A DNA stretch of 20,000 nt, taken from assembly GCA_001586965.3 (NCBI GenBank), contig LUCW03000184.1, positions 1 to 20,000 on the forward strand. Reading direction: 5' to 3'. A program made the translations under genes and the position numbers. This document shows, piece after piece, positions 1-8,635 of this stretch (its first letter is position 1; the number at the start of each line of letters is the position of its first letter). The stretch is from Sphaeroforma sirkka (lineage: Eukaryota; Opisthokonta; Ichthyosporea; Ichthyophonida). Under the pieces are notes generated by a model that saw only the letters and a list, made by a program, of their open reading frames with translations, had not been told where the DNA came from and did not search any database.

Positions 1-429
1 GCCAGAGCGACGCATGCCACTCGTGGATGCGGATTTCAAAACGACGATGCGATCTAGCTATCAGCGGTTGTAGTGATGATGAGGAAGATGATCTCATACA
101 AATAAGTCATATTTTAAAAGAAAGAGCTCACGCGTTCACGCTTAGGCGACCAGATAAATAGAGCCACCTCGCAAAAAATACTAGACTTCAGAATTTCTTA
201 AGATGCCTAAAAGAACATACTTTTAGAATGGAAAATTGTGAGAGACATCATAGAGTTGTTCATGCCCCTGTGTCAGTACCCAGCACTAAAGTGAGGAACA
301 CTAATAGATTACCCTGATGCAACAGGAGAAGACTAAGTCAGTACTCAATAACCTAAGCAGATTCTGAGAAGCATACAAACTAAGCACCTCAAGGAACCTG
401 AGCAATTCAATATGACCATTTTTGACGGA

Positions 430-790
430 TTCAGGCCCCACCAGTAGACTATCTGTTGGATAAGTTTTTCAATGACATGCAGAACAAGAAGCTGAACGTC
501 GAAGTGCGCACAGAGCGTGCATAAGACAATGGTGATGTTAGGAGGATCATTACCGCAACTCAGACAAGAAAACCCATCCACTTCAACCCCTCAAAAGTAC
601 AAAGATACAAGCACTTATGTACTTCGGACAACAAAATACAAGTGAATTATCAGAGCAGGCCAAGTTAACCTGCTGGAAGTGCAGGGCACTTGTCAGATAT
701 AGAATTACTAATTAAGTGTCATACTAAGGACTGAGGCATGTTGATAATCGCAGCATCCAAGATGCAAGGAGATCGAATGCTAAGGGAACA
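430..790 (+). pseudogene. gag remnant with broken zinc knuckle (copy 1)
   Basis: Around 440-570 the + strand reads a gag-like helical stretch (LLDKFFNDMQNKKLNVEVRT), followed by an in-frame stop near 520. At 671-730 the pattern Cys-Trp-Lys-Cys, then His-Leu-Ser-Asp after a one-base frame change, then a Cys, looks like a retroviral CCHC zinc knuckle broken by an indel. In an intact element this would be the capsid and nucleocapsid part that packages the RNA. The assignment rests on position and short motifs only. Confidence 0.5.
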
Positions 791-795
791 GTTGG

Positions 796-1056
796 GTGAA
801 AGTGCAGAACAAGCGTCAAAATTCACAGACAACCATCCGTAAAGAGGAGAATAGCACTACCACTGCTCTCAAACGATATAAACTGGACAACGGTGCACTC
901 CAACCAAAACAAGCCAGTGGACAGACACAAGAGAAGAAAGGGGCACGTGAAGAGCGCTGCAAAGCGACCCTACTGTCTGATGATAAAAGCAAATGTTCCA
1001 CATCGGTCTGTAGTAAATGTCCCAAGAAAAAAGGTAAATCAAGCCAATCAGGTTGA
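796..1056 (+). pseudogene. Lys/Cys-rich linker between gag and protease (copy 1)
   Basis: This is an 86-codon open stretch rich in Lys, Gln and Ser, with a small cysteine cluster near its end (CSTSVCSKCPKKK). It lies between the zinc knuckle and the protease, where Ty3/gypsy elements carry a nucleocapsid tail. The inverted copy 2 has a recognisable but diverged counterpart near 4490-4720, which supports it as part of the element and not a host gene. I do not recognise a defined family. Confidence 0.4.
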
Positions 1057-1133
1057 GTGGAGCGGGCCAAGAAGGATATACAAATAGCAAGACTCGTCCA
1101 TTATCTCTGGCAAGGTAGAAGACATAACAGAAA

Positions 1134-1660
1134 GTGATGAGCACTAAAAAACAACTGGTGGGCGTGGAAGCAAACATGATTGACCTGGCTGACAGGCTCA
1201 ATGTATATACAGATGAAGAAACATTGTTAATAAATACGAATGATTTAAATTATAAACCTTTATCCTTACTTCCCGCGCCACGAAACCAACGTTTACATAT
1301 TGAATTACAAATTAATGGCAATACATACAATGTATTAGTACACCTCGGGCGCACAACGCTCATGCACGGACAAGGGTGTTGTAACAGAACTATATCTCTA
1401 TCAGAGCGCAACCGGACTACATACAATTAGCAAAACAGATGCAAGAATACAACGCACAAGATCAACCAAAAGTTTGTGACATTAATTATGGAGGTAGGAA
1501 ACCCTCTCAGTGTTTTGAAGTATTGAACCCACCAGACAAGAAGGCACCAATACTTCTCAGTATGGACATTCTACCATACATAGGTATATACAAAGCAGGA
1601 TTAATCAATCCAATTTATACCAACAGATGCAAAATGGGAATCGCTCCTCACACAACATGA
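1134..1660 (+). pseudogene. Retropepsin remnant (copy 1)
   Basis: Two adjoining open stretches (1134-1430 and 1439-1660) together match an aspartic protease of the retroelement type. The active-site region is degraded: where copy 2 keeps Asp-Ser-Gly-Ala, this copy reads VLVHLGRTT. The C-terminal motif is still visible as ILLSMDILPYIGIYKAGLI, equivalent to the hydrophobic ILG-type motif of retropepsins. In an intact element this enzyme cuts the Gag-Pol polyprotein. Loss of the catalytic Asp and the stop at about 1428-1430 make it inactive. Confidence 0.7.
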
Positions 1661-1802
1661 AGAGGACCCGAGCATGAACAAGAAGGTTATGGAGAGTCAC
1701 TCACAGACCTACTGTCTCATTACCTACGAATAAAATTAACGTCAGACAAATGAGGCACGCTAAAGTCAACTTTATACCTCACAACTGTATTCCGCAAAAA
1801 AA

Positions 1803-2560
1803 ATGAAAACGTACAAAGGTGGCTTTACAGATGGTCACATATACAAACGCACCACACCGACAACGGTGAACCTACCGCTGTTATCAATAGGTGAAGATGA
1901 CCAAACAGGTCTCCTCAAAGAAAGTAAGAACATGTCTAGACTTAACGTGAGATCAATTATCAATATGAACAAGACAAATTTGTGTTACCGAAAATATAGA
2001 AATTCTTACACAACCTACAAGGAGCACAATTCTTTTCGCAGCTATATCTCACAGAAAGGTTTTATCATTTCTAGTAGACGAAACAAGCCAATAATTCTTC
2101 ACATTCTAGTGGAGAGAAGCGCAAATTTATTCAAGTCAGCGCCGTTTGGACTAGACTCACTCATAGCACAGTTCAAGAGAGTCATGGCAAACTTGCTCAT
2201 AGTCAACAAAGGTGTGCAAGTGTATGTAGATGATATAGTCATTGCGAGTCTTACAAAAGAAGAACACCGCAAGACAGTTCGGGAAGTAATCAAGCGACTG
2301 AATGGAGCAAACTTCCGACTCAATCACAACAAGTGTGCCTTCGCGGTCAAAGTGGTCAACATTAAAAAGTCACCACACAGGGACTCAAAGCAGATACTGA
2401 AAACAGAAAAGGATGATGGACCTGCACAAAGCGGTGGGACTAGCGAATTGCATGCGCGACCATGTCCCCAACTTTGCCCACACAACGAAACACTTCTGGA
2501 ACCTAATGAGGAAAAATGAACCAGGACATATCCATGTTATGGACTCTGGAACTCAAAAAG
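1803..2560 (+). pseudogene. Reverse transcriptase remnant (copy 1)
   Basis: The open stretch 1803-2519 carries reverse transcriptase motifs. These are SAPFGLDSLIAQFKRVM (the fingers/palm segment typical of Ty3/gypsy), the catalytic VYVDDIVIASL with YVDD at 2223-2234, and RLNGANFRLNHNKCAF. The stretch before 2110 is out of register: copy 2 reads an FSKLGLTG-type first catalytic segment here, while this copy does not. The connection region after 2340 is frameshifted. It is not functional. Confidence 0.85.
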
Positions 2561-2599
2561 AAGTGGGAAGAACTCAAAGAAGCCATCGCCTGTTCACCG

Positions 2600-3016
2600 A
2601 CACTAGCATAGGCTGACATAGATGGGGTACCGTTTCAAATAATGAAGGATGCTAGTGACTATGGCCTAGAAGGATGTTTATTTCAAGTCATCAATAGAGT
2701 TAGCAGAGTCATTTTCTATTTCTCAAAAGGCTTGAATCCAGCACAACCCAGCACAACAACGCTATGGCACAAATACTAAAGAGCTACTAGCATTGGTATA
2801 CAGCCTGGAACATTTCTCCGAATACATTAAGGGGGGGGGACCATAACACTGTGGACAGATCACAAAGCGCTCACGCAAATGAACAGTCAACAGACGTTAC
2901 ACCCAATGTTAGCCAAATGAATAGCAAAAAAAACAATCCACCACCACTTCTCCATCATCCATGACCCAGGCAAGGACAATCAGATGGCAGACATGTTGTC
3001 GCGTGTACATGACGAC
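2600..3016 (+). pseudogene. RNase H remnant (copy 1)
   Basis: Scattered across frames are the Ty3/gypsy RNase H signatures: VPFQIMKDASDYGLEGCLFQ (2628-2690, with Lys in place of the usual Thr before DAS), a TLWTDHKALTQMN-like segment near 2850-2885, and HDPGKDNQMADMLSR ending at 3004. A run of eight or nine G at 2832-2840 breaks the frame in the middle. In a working element this domain removes the RNA strand after cDNA synthesis. Confidence 0.8.
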
Positions 3017-3034
3017 ACTTTTTTTCTAAAACTT

Positions 3035-3530
3035 CCGGAAGTTTGCTCCATTTAGTTGCTTGATTACTTCACGAACATTTTTGCGGTGTTCTTCTGTTAG
3101 ACTAGTAATTACTATGTCATCTATATACACTTGCACATATTTGATGTCTAAGAACAAGTGTGACTCGTTGGAATTGTGCTGCGAGTGAGTGTAGGCCAAA
3201 TGGTGCTGACTTGAACGAGTATTGCGCTCCTCTCCATGTCGAGAACGCGAAGAAGTGGTGGCTTGCTTCGTCTTCTAGAAAATGGTGGAATCTTCCTGTG
3301 AGACCTAACTTTGAGAAGAATTGTGCTCCTTGTAGGTTGTGTATTTCTTCCATTATTTTTGGTGGCACGAATTTATTTTGTACATATTGGTAGTTGACCT
3401 CTTGTAAGTCTAAACATATTCTTACTTTTTTGAGAATATCTATTTGATCATGTTCACCTGTTGACAACAATGACAGGTTCACCGTTGTTGGTGTAGAGTG
3501 CATTTGTTTATGTGACCATCTGTGAGCCAC
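3035..3530 (-). pseudogene. Reverse transcriptase remnant, 3'-truncated (copy 2)
   Basis: The - strand ORF 3530-3117 reads the N-terminal half of a Ty3/gypsy RT, including NLQGAQFFSKLGLTGRFHHF (first catalytic segment, with the usual Asp replaced by Gly) and SAPFGLHSLAAQFQRVT. A frameshift near 3150 separates it from the catalytic YIDD at 3127-3116, which is followed by IVITSL and the start of the thumb. The frame then runs into the junction with copy 1. Both the damaged first catalytic position and the truncation make it non-functional. Confidence 0.8.
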
Positions 3531-3749
3531 CTTTGTACGTTTTCATCTGTTTGCGGGATATAGTTGTGAGGTACAAAGTTGATTTTAGCGTGCCTCATTT
3601 GTCTGACATTGATTTCATTTGCAGGTACTGTGACTATAGAGCCTGGTAAGTTGCAATGTGCGTTAGCAGGTATGTTTCCATTGGTGTCTAAGTGATCTGC
3701 AAGTGACTCTCTAAAACCTTCTTGTTCATGCTCAGGGTCTTCTTCATGT

Positions 3750-4215
3750 GGTGTGAGAAGTGATTTCTATTTTGCATCTGTTGATATAAGTGAATTGATT
3801 AATCCGGCTATATATACATACCTATGTATGTATGGTAGAATGTCCATATCGAGAAGTATATGTTGGTGCCTTTTGTCTGGTAGGTCCAACACCTCCAAAG
3901 CACTGAGAAGTTTTAATTCCTCCGTAATTAATGTCACATACTTGGGTTGAATTTTTTTCCTTCCTATTCGGCATCTGTTTGTGCTAGTTGTGTATAGCCT
4001 GGTTGCGCTCTGACAGAGAGGTATAGTTCAGTTACTATACTTCTGTCCATACATGAACGTTGTGCGCCAGAGTCTACTAGTGCATTGTGTGTACTGCCAT
4101 TAATTTTTTTGTGTCAATGTGTAATCGTTCTGTCTCGTGGTGCGGGAAGTAAGTAGAAGTTGCTAATTTATATTATTTGCATTTATTAGAAACGTTGTTT
4201 CTTTATCTGTATTTA
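3750..4215 (-). pseudogene. Retropepsin remnant with DSGA active site (copy 2)
   Basis: The - strand reads HNALVDSGAQRSCMDRSIVT, with the aspartic protease triad Asp-Ser-Gly at 4074-4063, and further on LLDMDILPYI, the second protease motif, at about 3850-3835. Copy 1 has lost the first motif, so this copy keeps the more ancestral active site. Short indels around 3900-4000 and 4110-4150 break the frame. Confidence 0.65.
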
Positions 4216-4237
4216 CATTAAGCCTATCGGCCAGGTG

Positions 4238-4480
4238 TGTTGTGGTCAGAACCGAGTTACGCTTAGTCAAGAGTGCTAAGTCTGAAATAAGTGAACTCAG
4301 TCAGAAGTGCCATTGGGAATGGCGCTACGGCTATATTTATTAATCACCATCCTATGTGGAACCAGACTTTCTCTACCATCGGGTTATGAGAAAATACCCG
4401 TCTCTATGGTTTCGGATGAGTCATCACTTTTATCTCGTTTAATTCTATATTTAAAACTATGTGGGGCTGGCATCACCTTG
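4238..4480. other. Sequence present in copy 2 but not in copy 1
   Basis: Alignment of copy 2 with copy 1 is lost near 4237, just after the segment matching 1180-1190. It is only weakly regained near 4490. The intervening stretch contains nested short inverted repeats (GCCATT/AATGGC near 4307-4321, CGGGT/ACCCG with outer ACCAT/ATGGT near 4374-4410). It begins with TGTGG, as an LTR could. It may be a small insertion, a solo LTR of another family or simply diverged element sequence. I see no ORF. Confidence 0.35.
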
Positions 4481-4760
4481 CAATAAGAACATACACGCTC
4501 CCCGCGCGACTATTTCTCTCTCTTGGTCTTGTCCTATTGGGTTGCTTTGCTTGGGTGCACCGTTGTTCGGTTTGGACCGTTTGGTCGTAGTGGTTGTGCT
4601 ACTCTAAGATTGGCTTTGGTTGGTTGTCTGTGAGCTGTGTCGTTTGCGCTCTTTGATCTGCCTGCAATTTGACTGCTGTTCTTATGTTTGTTTTCATAAG
4701 GGAGTGAAACACAGTGTGCTTTTCAATATCGAATAAATGTCACTCACCTACATCAAGATG

Positions 4761-5361
4761 TGTAGAAATACGGCATCCGGTCAGTCTAAAAAAATATCAA
4801 GATCAATTGAGATAATACATTGGTTTTTTATTTGTTTTTTTAAATAATTTAATACAAGCTCTTTTTCCAATATTTCCAAAGTGTTCTAAATTCACTTTGA
4901 TGGCTCCAATAGCCTGAGTATTTGGTATGACTCATCTACTTGGACCTATTTGAGACATTAGTAGATGTAGGATATTATAAACTAAATTTTATAATCTCCG
5001 AACTACTACTTATAGATTTTGGTCCTCCCGCCCATCTCCAAAATCCAAATAAGTTTTTTTTTTTTTTTACTATTCTTCAGATGTAACTTTATTTATATCA
5101 GCTAATGTATTAACGTGACTTACGCTATTATTTCTATCTACAAATTAGGCATGTGGTCATGAACACTTAGTACTTCTAGTGAAAATTATTCAATAAAGAT
5201 CAGCTAGAGGTACGCCCTGTGTGATCGAGGATATTTAGGCTCTTAACAAGAGGCAGTCCCGATCATTCTTACACAAGCTACCACTGCTAAATCCTAACTG
5301 ACTAAATTGTATTTTTAGTTTAATATAGTTTGAAACCTAGTAATTTCCATCGAAGTTTACA
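4761..5361 (+). repeat. LTR copy A (601 bp)
   Basis: It starts TGTAGAAATA and ends GAAGTTTACA, so it has the TG...CA termini of an LTR. Its ends are defined by the limits of similarity to the inverted copy at 9365-9942, to which it is nearly identical apart from small indels. It contains a poly-T run at 5048-5062, a GATTTTGG/CCAAAATC hairpin at 5015-5045 and an AT-rich stretch at 5090-5100. Its inner neighbour at 5362 is RNase H sequence read on the opposite strand, and the final 13 codons of that ORF are LTR sequence. Confidence 0.9.
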
Positions 5362-6567
5362 GTAGTCGGGCACAAGTCGAGAGAGCATGTCAGGAAGATG
5401 GTTATGTATTCCTGGTATGTGTGTTATATTAAAAGCGAACTTGGCAATAATGTCATGCCAGCGGCTCACCAACTGTGAATCAGGGTTCATATCTTTTAAG
5501 TATGTTAAAGACTTTTGATCACAGGCGACAGTAAAGTAACTTCCATAAAGGTAGTCTTTAAACTGTCTTAGCGCAGTAACTATAGCAAGGAGCTCTTGTT
5601 TAACGGTAGGGTAATTCCGTTGACTCTTATTATAACTCTTGCTAAAGAATTGTATGTAGCGCGGTTTACCATTTATCGTTTGGTAAAGCACTCCACCCAC
5701 CGCTCGATCTGAAGCGTCGGTTGCTACTTGGAATGGGACACCATCCACAGGGTACTGCATGATGGGTGCGTCCATTACTTTACTTTTGACTAGTTTAAAT
5801 GCATCATCACATTCTTTAGTCCAAAGCTTTCCCAAAGGTCCTTTGTGCAGCCGTAGGTGACTGAAAGGCAAGTAATGAGAAAGATGCGGTACCGAATCCG
5901 AGAAGAAGTTAACAAACCCACACACAGAGTTCACATCTCTTCCAGTAATTGGTGTTGATAAATCCAACAGAAACTGTTTCTTGCCAGGATCAATTTCTAC
6001 CCCTGCTGCAGATACTTTGTAGCCAAGTAAGTGTATAGTATCTTTAGCAAAAGAACACTTGTCTTCGTTAATCTTAAGTTTAGCATGATTAAGTCGCTTT
6101 AAGACTTCTTTAACGAGTTTAGCATGTTCATGTGCTGTCTTTGTAAAGATAACTATATCATCTAAATAGACTGATACGTTATACGACAGGTCCGCAAATA
6201 GTTCCATCATAACTTGTTGGAAGAAAGAAGGTAACATGTGTAAGCCTTCAGGTGCACCTTTAAACTGGTACTTCTTACCTTGCCAAGTGAAGGAAAAGTA
6301 TTTCCTATGAGGCTCATATATCTGTAGTTGATGGAATGCAGCTTTTAAGTCTATCTTGGAAAAGATAGTCGCACCCTCCATTTTGCGTAGTATCTCGCTT
6401 ATCTTAGGTAAGGGAAAACTATGTTGCGGAATTAGTTTGTTGATTGGCGACAGGTCTAGTACTACTCTTGTTTTACTAAACGTTCCATCAGATTTATATT
6501 GATCGACCGCTAAGAGAGCTAAGTTAACTGGGGTTGCATCATAATTGATTTCAATTAGACCCTGTTT
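5320..6567 (-). CDS. Ty3/gypsy reverse transcriptase-RNase H
   Basis: The frame is open from 6567; the first Met is at 6381 but the RT domain clearly begins upstream (TRVVLDLSPINKLIP at about 6465-6420). Numbered from Met 6381, RT shows SKIDLKAAFHQ (catalytic Asp 11), KGAPEGLHMLPSFFQ and YLDD at 72-75, then the connection segment (LLGYKVSAAGVEIDPGK). RNase H shows TDAS (Asp 222), Glu 263, VACDQKSLTYL (Asp 288) and HLPDMLSR (Asp 331), so all four acidic residues are present. Element sequence ends at residue 340. The last 13 residues are read through the inverted LTR end. No integrase follows. This is the best preserved part of the element and could still fold into active enzyme, but it lacks an intact polyprotein context. 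Confidence 0.9.
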   Translation of the reverse strand, partial: KQGLIEINYDATPVNLALLAVDQYKSDGTFSKTRVVLDLSPINKLIPQHSFPLPKISEILRKMEGATIFSKIDLKAAFHQLQIYEPHRKYFSFTWQGKKYQFKGAPEGLHMLPSFFQQVMMELFADLSYNVSVYLDDIVIFTKTAHEHAKLVKEVLKRLNHAKLKINEDKCSFAKDTIHLLGYKVSAAGVEIDPGKKQFLLDLSTPITGRDVNSVCGFVNFFSDSVPHLSHYLPFSHLRLHKGPLGKLWTKECDDAFKLVKSKVMDAPIMQYPVDGVPFQVATDASDRAVGGVLYQTINGKPRYIQFFSKSYNKSQRNYPTVKQELLAIVTALRQFKDYLYGSYFTVACDQKSLTYLKDMNPDSQLVSRWHDIIAKFAFNITHIPGIHNHLPDMLSRLVPDYCKLRWKLLGFKLY

Positions 6568-7138
6568 TTAACCAATCTTCGATTTGGGTTTTGACAACGT
6601 CTTTGTGTCTCCAACTCACGTAGTTATGTGAAGGACACTTTAACTTAGAGAAGTCGACGTTTGTTAAGTCAAGTCTAACGTACCCATTAGAGAACTTAAA
6701 CATACACCAGTCAGTTATTGCAATCTTCCTGTTTTGTATAATTAAGTCCATAATTATATCGGTGAAGTGCGGAATCATATCCTTTGCTTCACCTTCCGGA
6801 GGTTTAGGTATCTTTAACATATTATCATCTGACTGATCTTTATTCGGGTCCAGCCCATTAGGCAGACCAGTGAGTGTTATACCTAAACTGAGAAGATCAG
6901 TCATACTTATAATTAAATCGTATTTCTGAGACATGTCAGTAACGATTAGGTGAGTCTTCACTTCTCTTCTATCTGACAGCATTATGTGTGCATAGTCAAT
7001 GGCTTGTTCGCAAGTAGTAACTTTGCCATTTCCCAAGATTAAATCAGTTGTTTCGTTATGGACAGCCATATCTGTAGCGTAGGCTACTCGGCATGAGATA
7101 GAAGAGACATCAGCCCCTGGATCAAATAGTGCCATAAC
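6551..7138 (-). CDS. Retropepsin plus linker to reverse transcriptase
   Basis: The frame begins at the presumed frameshift with VMALFDPGADVSSISC. The aspartic protease active site is Asp-Pro-Gly-Ala, where most retropepsins have Asp-Ser/Thr-Gly-Ala. The second motif is KYDLIISMTDLLSLGITL at about residues 65-82 of the 194-residue ORF. Residues about 95-190 form the linker that precedes RT in Ty3/gypsy polyproteins, ending EDWLKTG. RT continues one base out of register, immediately at the stop (6553-6551). The Pro in the active site and the frame break suggest decay, although a variant active site cannot be excluded. Confidence 0.7.
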   Translation of the reverse strand, partial: VMALFDPGADVSSISCRVAYATDMAVHNETTDLILGNGKVTTCEQAIDYAHIMLSDRREVKTHLIVTDMSQKYDLIISMTDLLSLGITLTGLPNGLDPNKDQSDDNMLKIPKPPEGEAKDMIPHFTDIIMDLIIQNRKIAITDWCMFKFSNGYVRLDLTNVDFSKLKCPSHNYVSWRHKDVVKTQIEDWLKTGSN

Positions 7139-7490
7139 TTTTTTTCTCCATTTACGAAAACTGCTTGAAAGATACGTTCATCTCCTTTGGTATGGATTTT
7201 ATTGAACATTTTCTCATAGTCTTGCTCTAGTGCACACATATGGTACTGCCAGTGCTTAATTTGGACGTCCGGTAAGTCCTTGCAATCCTCTTTGTGCCAA
7301 CCGTTAGTACCCTTGCAAATAGCACACTCTTTCATATAGTGTCCAAAATCTGGCTTGCCTGGTGCACACTTAACAGGGTCGTATCTACCATTCCACTTGC
7401 CATTACGTTTTGTGAGGTTGTAACCACACTTCTTGCAAGGCGCTCTCACCTTCTTTTCACCTTTCGGTTCGGTAGAAGTAGAGCCAGTAC
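7084..7490 (-). CDS. Cys/His-rich nucleocapsid-like domain
   Basis: The frame opens with a Lys-rich stretch (TEPKGEKKVRAPCKKCGYN) at about 7480 and ends at 7084. It contains two clusters: CKKC followed by a distant Cys, and CAICKGTNGWHKEDC. The latter is C-x2-C-x6-H-x3-C and not the usual retroviral C-x2-C-x4-H-x4-C. After these comes an amphipathic linker (VQIKHWQYHMCALEQDYEKM). Zinc and RNA binding is an inference from the Cys/His pattern and from the place between gag and protease. The frame overlaps the protease frame by 52 bases and contains a slippery heptamer at 7144-7138. Confidence 0.6.
7138..7144 (-). promoter_or_regulatory. Candidate -1 frameshift site A_AAA_AAG
   Basis: In the frame of the Cys/His domain the codons read gaA-AAA-AAG, the X_XXY_YYZ phase needed for simultaneous -1 slippage. 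After the slip the next codon is GTT (7138-7136), then ATG GCA at 7135, which opens the protease frame directly before its active site. Without slippage, translation runs a further 17 or so codons and stops at 7084. Many retroelements join Gag to Pro this way. A downstream pseudoknot was not assessed. Confidence 0.45.
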
Positions 7491-8456
7491 CCCTCCAGTA
7501 GTAGTGCGAGGTTTCTTAGTACTACGCGCAGTATTAGTCTCTACTGCGTTTCGCTTAGTGGGCTGGGTGTAGCTCGTGGTACTAAGTACTCTAGTAGAGG
7601 AATTGGTATGCTTGTGTACTATCTTCTCAAAGACAGACCAAGGCATAGATCGCAAATCACCATAGGCGATGATGTCATCATTGACTTTCTTAAAGAGGTT
7701 AGCTCCCAGAGTCTCCATCATCTGACAAATTAATAAATATTCGCCAGTATAGGTACGACCACCCATCCGAGTATTCATATGTGTCATATGAGCTAGAGCA
7801 CCTCGAATAGTGGTATCGTTCGCAAAGAACTTGCGAGACTCTAGAAGTTCACGGTCACGTGCATCTTAAAAAAAGGTGTTAAGTATATTATCACGCAACT
7901 GGTGCCAGGGTAGGGCTTTCCAGTTGGGCTCATGAGCCTTCAAGATAGTTCGCCATTCACCTGGCTCACAGAAATGAATAAAGGCATTCATCATCTGCTT
8001 ATCCCTAAGGCTGGCAGACTCCTTAAGTTGGTCGAAGGCCTTCAGTGTCTCCACTGTACTCTCATTAGTAGAGAAATCGACCACAGCCTGCGCGTTACCT
8101 AGCTGCTTTATAAAGCTTGGTTCTAAGTGTTCACGAGGCTCATGCTCAGTGCTACGGGCTGCTAGTGCCAAGATGGTGTCTATTTCCTTTCTCTTGTTAT
8201 CGATTAGATAGCGAATGTTATCCGCTTTCTTATCGTCAAGGTCAGAGTCATTCAATAGACGGTCCTCAAGGACTTGCATACCAGAGCATAATAGCCTGAG
8301 ACGAGTATGTCTGGTTCTCACTTCCTCATCCTCTGGATTAGAGCGGGAACTCTCTAACGATGTACTGGTGTAGCGATTGCCAAAATCGTGATTACCAGGG
8401 TTAGTTGGCAAATGAGGGTCGATATTACGAGGATGGTAAGCCTCATCGAGTTCCAT
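7446..8456 (-). pseudogene. gag (capsid region), interrupted by one in-frame TAA
   Basis: One reading frame runs from the Met at 8456 to 7446, broken only by a TAA at 7868-7866 that follows a T-run (Asn-Thr-Phe-Phe-stop). Downstream the same frame continues as DARDRELLESRKFF and on to a Lys/Arg-rich end. The product would be about 336 residues. It is helical and polar, with a Trp-rich segment (GEWRTILKAHEPNWKALPWH) of the kind seen in retroelement capsid proteins. At about 7490-7470, in a GGAGGGG stretch, the frame gives way to the Cys/His domain one base out of register. Gag would form the particle that packages element RNA. The call rests on position and composition. Confidence 0.6.
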
Positions 8457-8555
8457 ACGATCATATCCTCTGACAGGGTTAGGTTTGTCAAGAGGATGGT
8501 CGATGGTAGCATCAGAGCTATAGTGATTGAATTTTAAAATATTATCTCTCGCCAG

Positions 8556-8635
8556 TGGTAACTGGCTTAGTGGTAAACATACTGGCTGGTAAACCAGTAG
8601 GTCTCGGGTTCGAAACCCGGCCCGAATTTTTTTTT
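8556..8635 (+). tRNA. tRNA-like sequence, Thr(GGT)-like, probably a pseudogene
   Basis: A perfect A box (TGGCTTAGTGG, 8563-8573) and a perfect B box (GGTTCGAAACC, 8607-8617) are 33 bases apart, as in an intronless tRNA gene. The T arm is intact (stem 8604-8608 with 8616-8620). A T-run at 8627-8635 would serve as a Pol III terminator. The anticodon arm has a 6-bp stem (8580-8585 with 8594-8599) around an eight-base loop, CTGGTAAA; read with T33 in place, the anticodon is GGT. The acceptor stem does not pair (TGGTAAC against CCCGAAT), and the D stem is poor. I therefore favour a tRNA pseudogene or tRNA-derived insertion. It lies antisense to the retroelement, between ORF1 and gag. Confidence 0.6.

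Larger units (their letters stand above)
1..3020 (+). mobile_element. Decayed Ty3/gypsy retroelement, copy 1
   Basis: In order on the + strand there are remnants of gag with a zinc knuckle, a Lys-rich linker, a retropepsin, a reverse transcriptase with a YVDD box (2223-2234) and an RNase H ending in the usual DMLSR tail (2990-3004). This is the Ty3/gypsy order up to RNase H. Stops and frame changes occur every few hundred bases, so the copy is dead. No integrase and no 3' LTR follow, because the sequence passes directly into an inverted copy of the same family at about 3035. The 5' LTR, if any, lies left of the window. Bases 1-430 are presumably more gag but I cannot read a domain there. Confidence 0.85.
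3035..4720 (-). mobile_element. Decayed Ty3/gypsy retroelement, copy 2, inverted
   Basis: Reading the - strand from about 4720 down to 3035 gives the same order as copy 1: Lys-rich linker, protease, then reverse transcriptase. Alignment by eye with copy 1 is clear. For example, 1661-1710 matches the reverse complement of 3699-3760, and 1180-1220 matches 4190-4235. The match stops abruptly inside the RT, after the segment corresponding to NGANF, at about 3035. From there the sequence is the RNase H end of copy 1. The copy is interrupted at about 4238-4480 by sequence absent from copy 1. It lacks RNase H, integrase and LTRs. Confidence 0.85.

Noticed and set aside
3753..3950. + strand ORF of 65 codons and similar ones at 3160-3393 and 7294-7572
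   Set aside because: They are shadows of the - strand retroelement frames.
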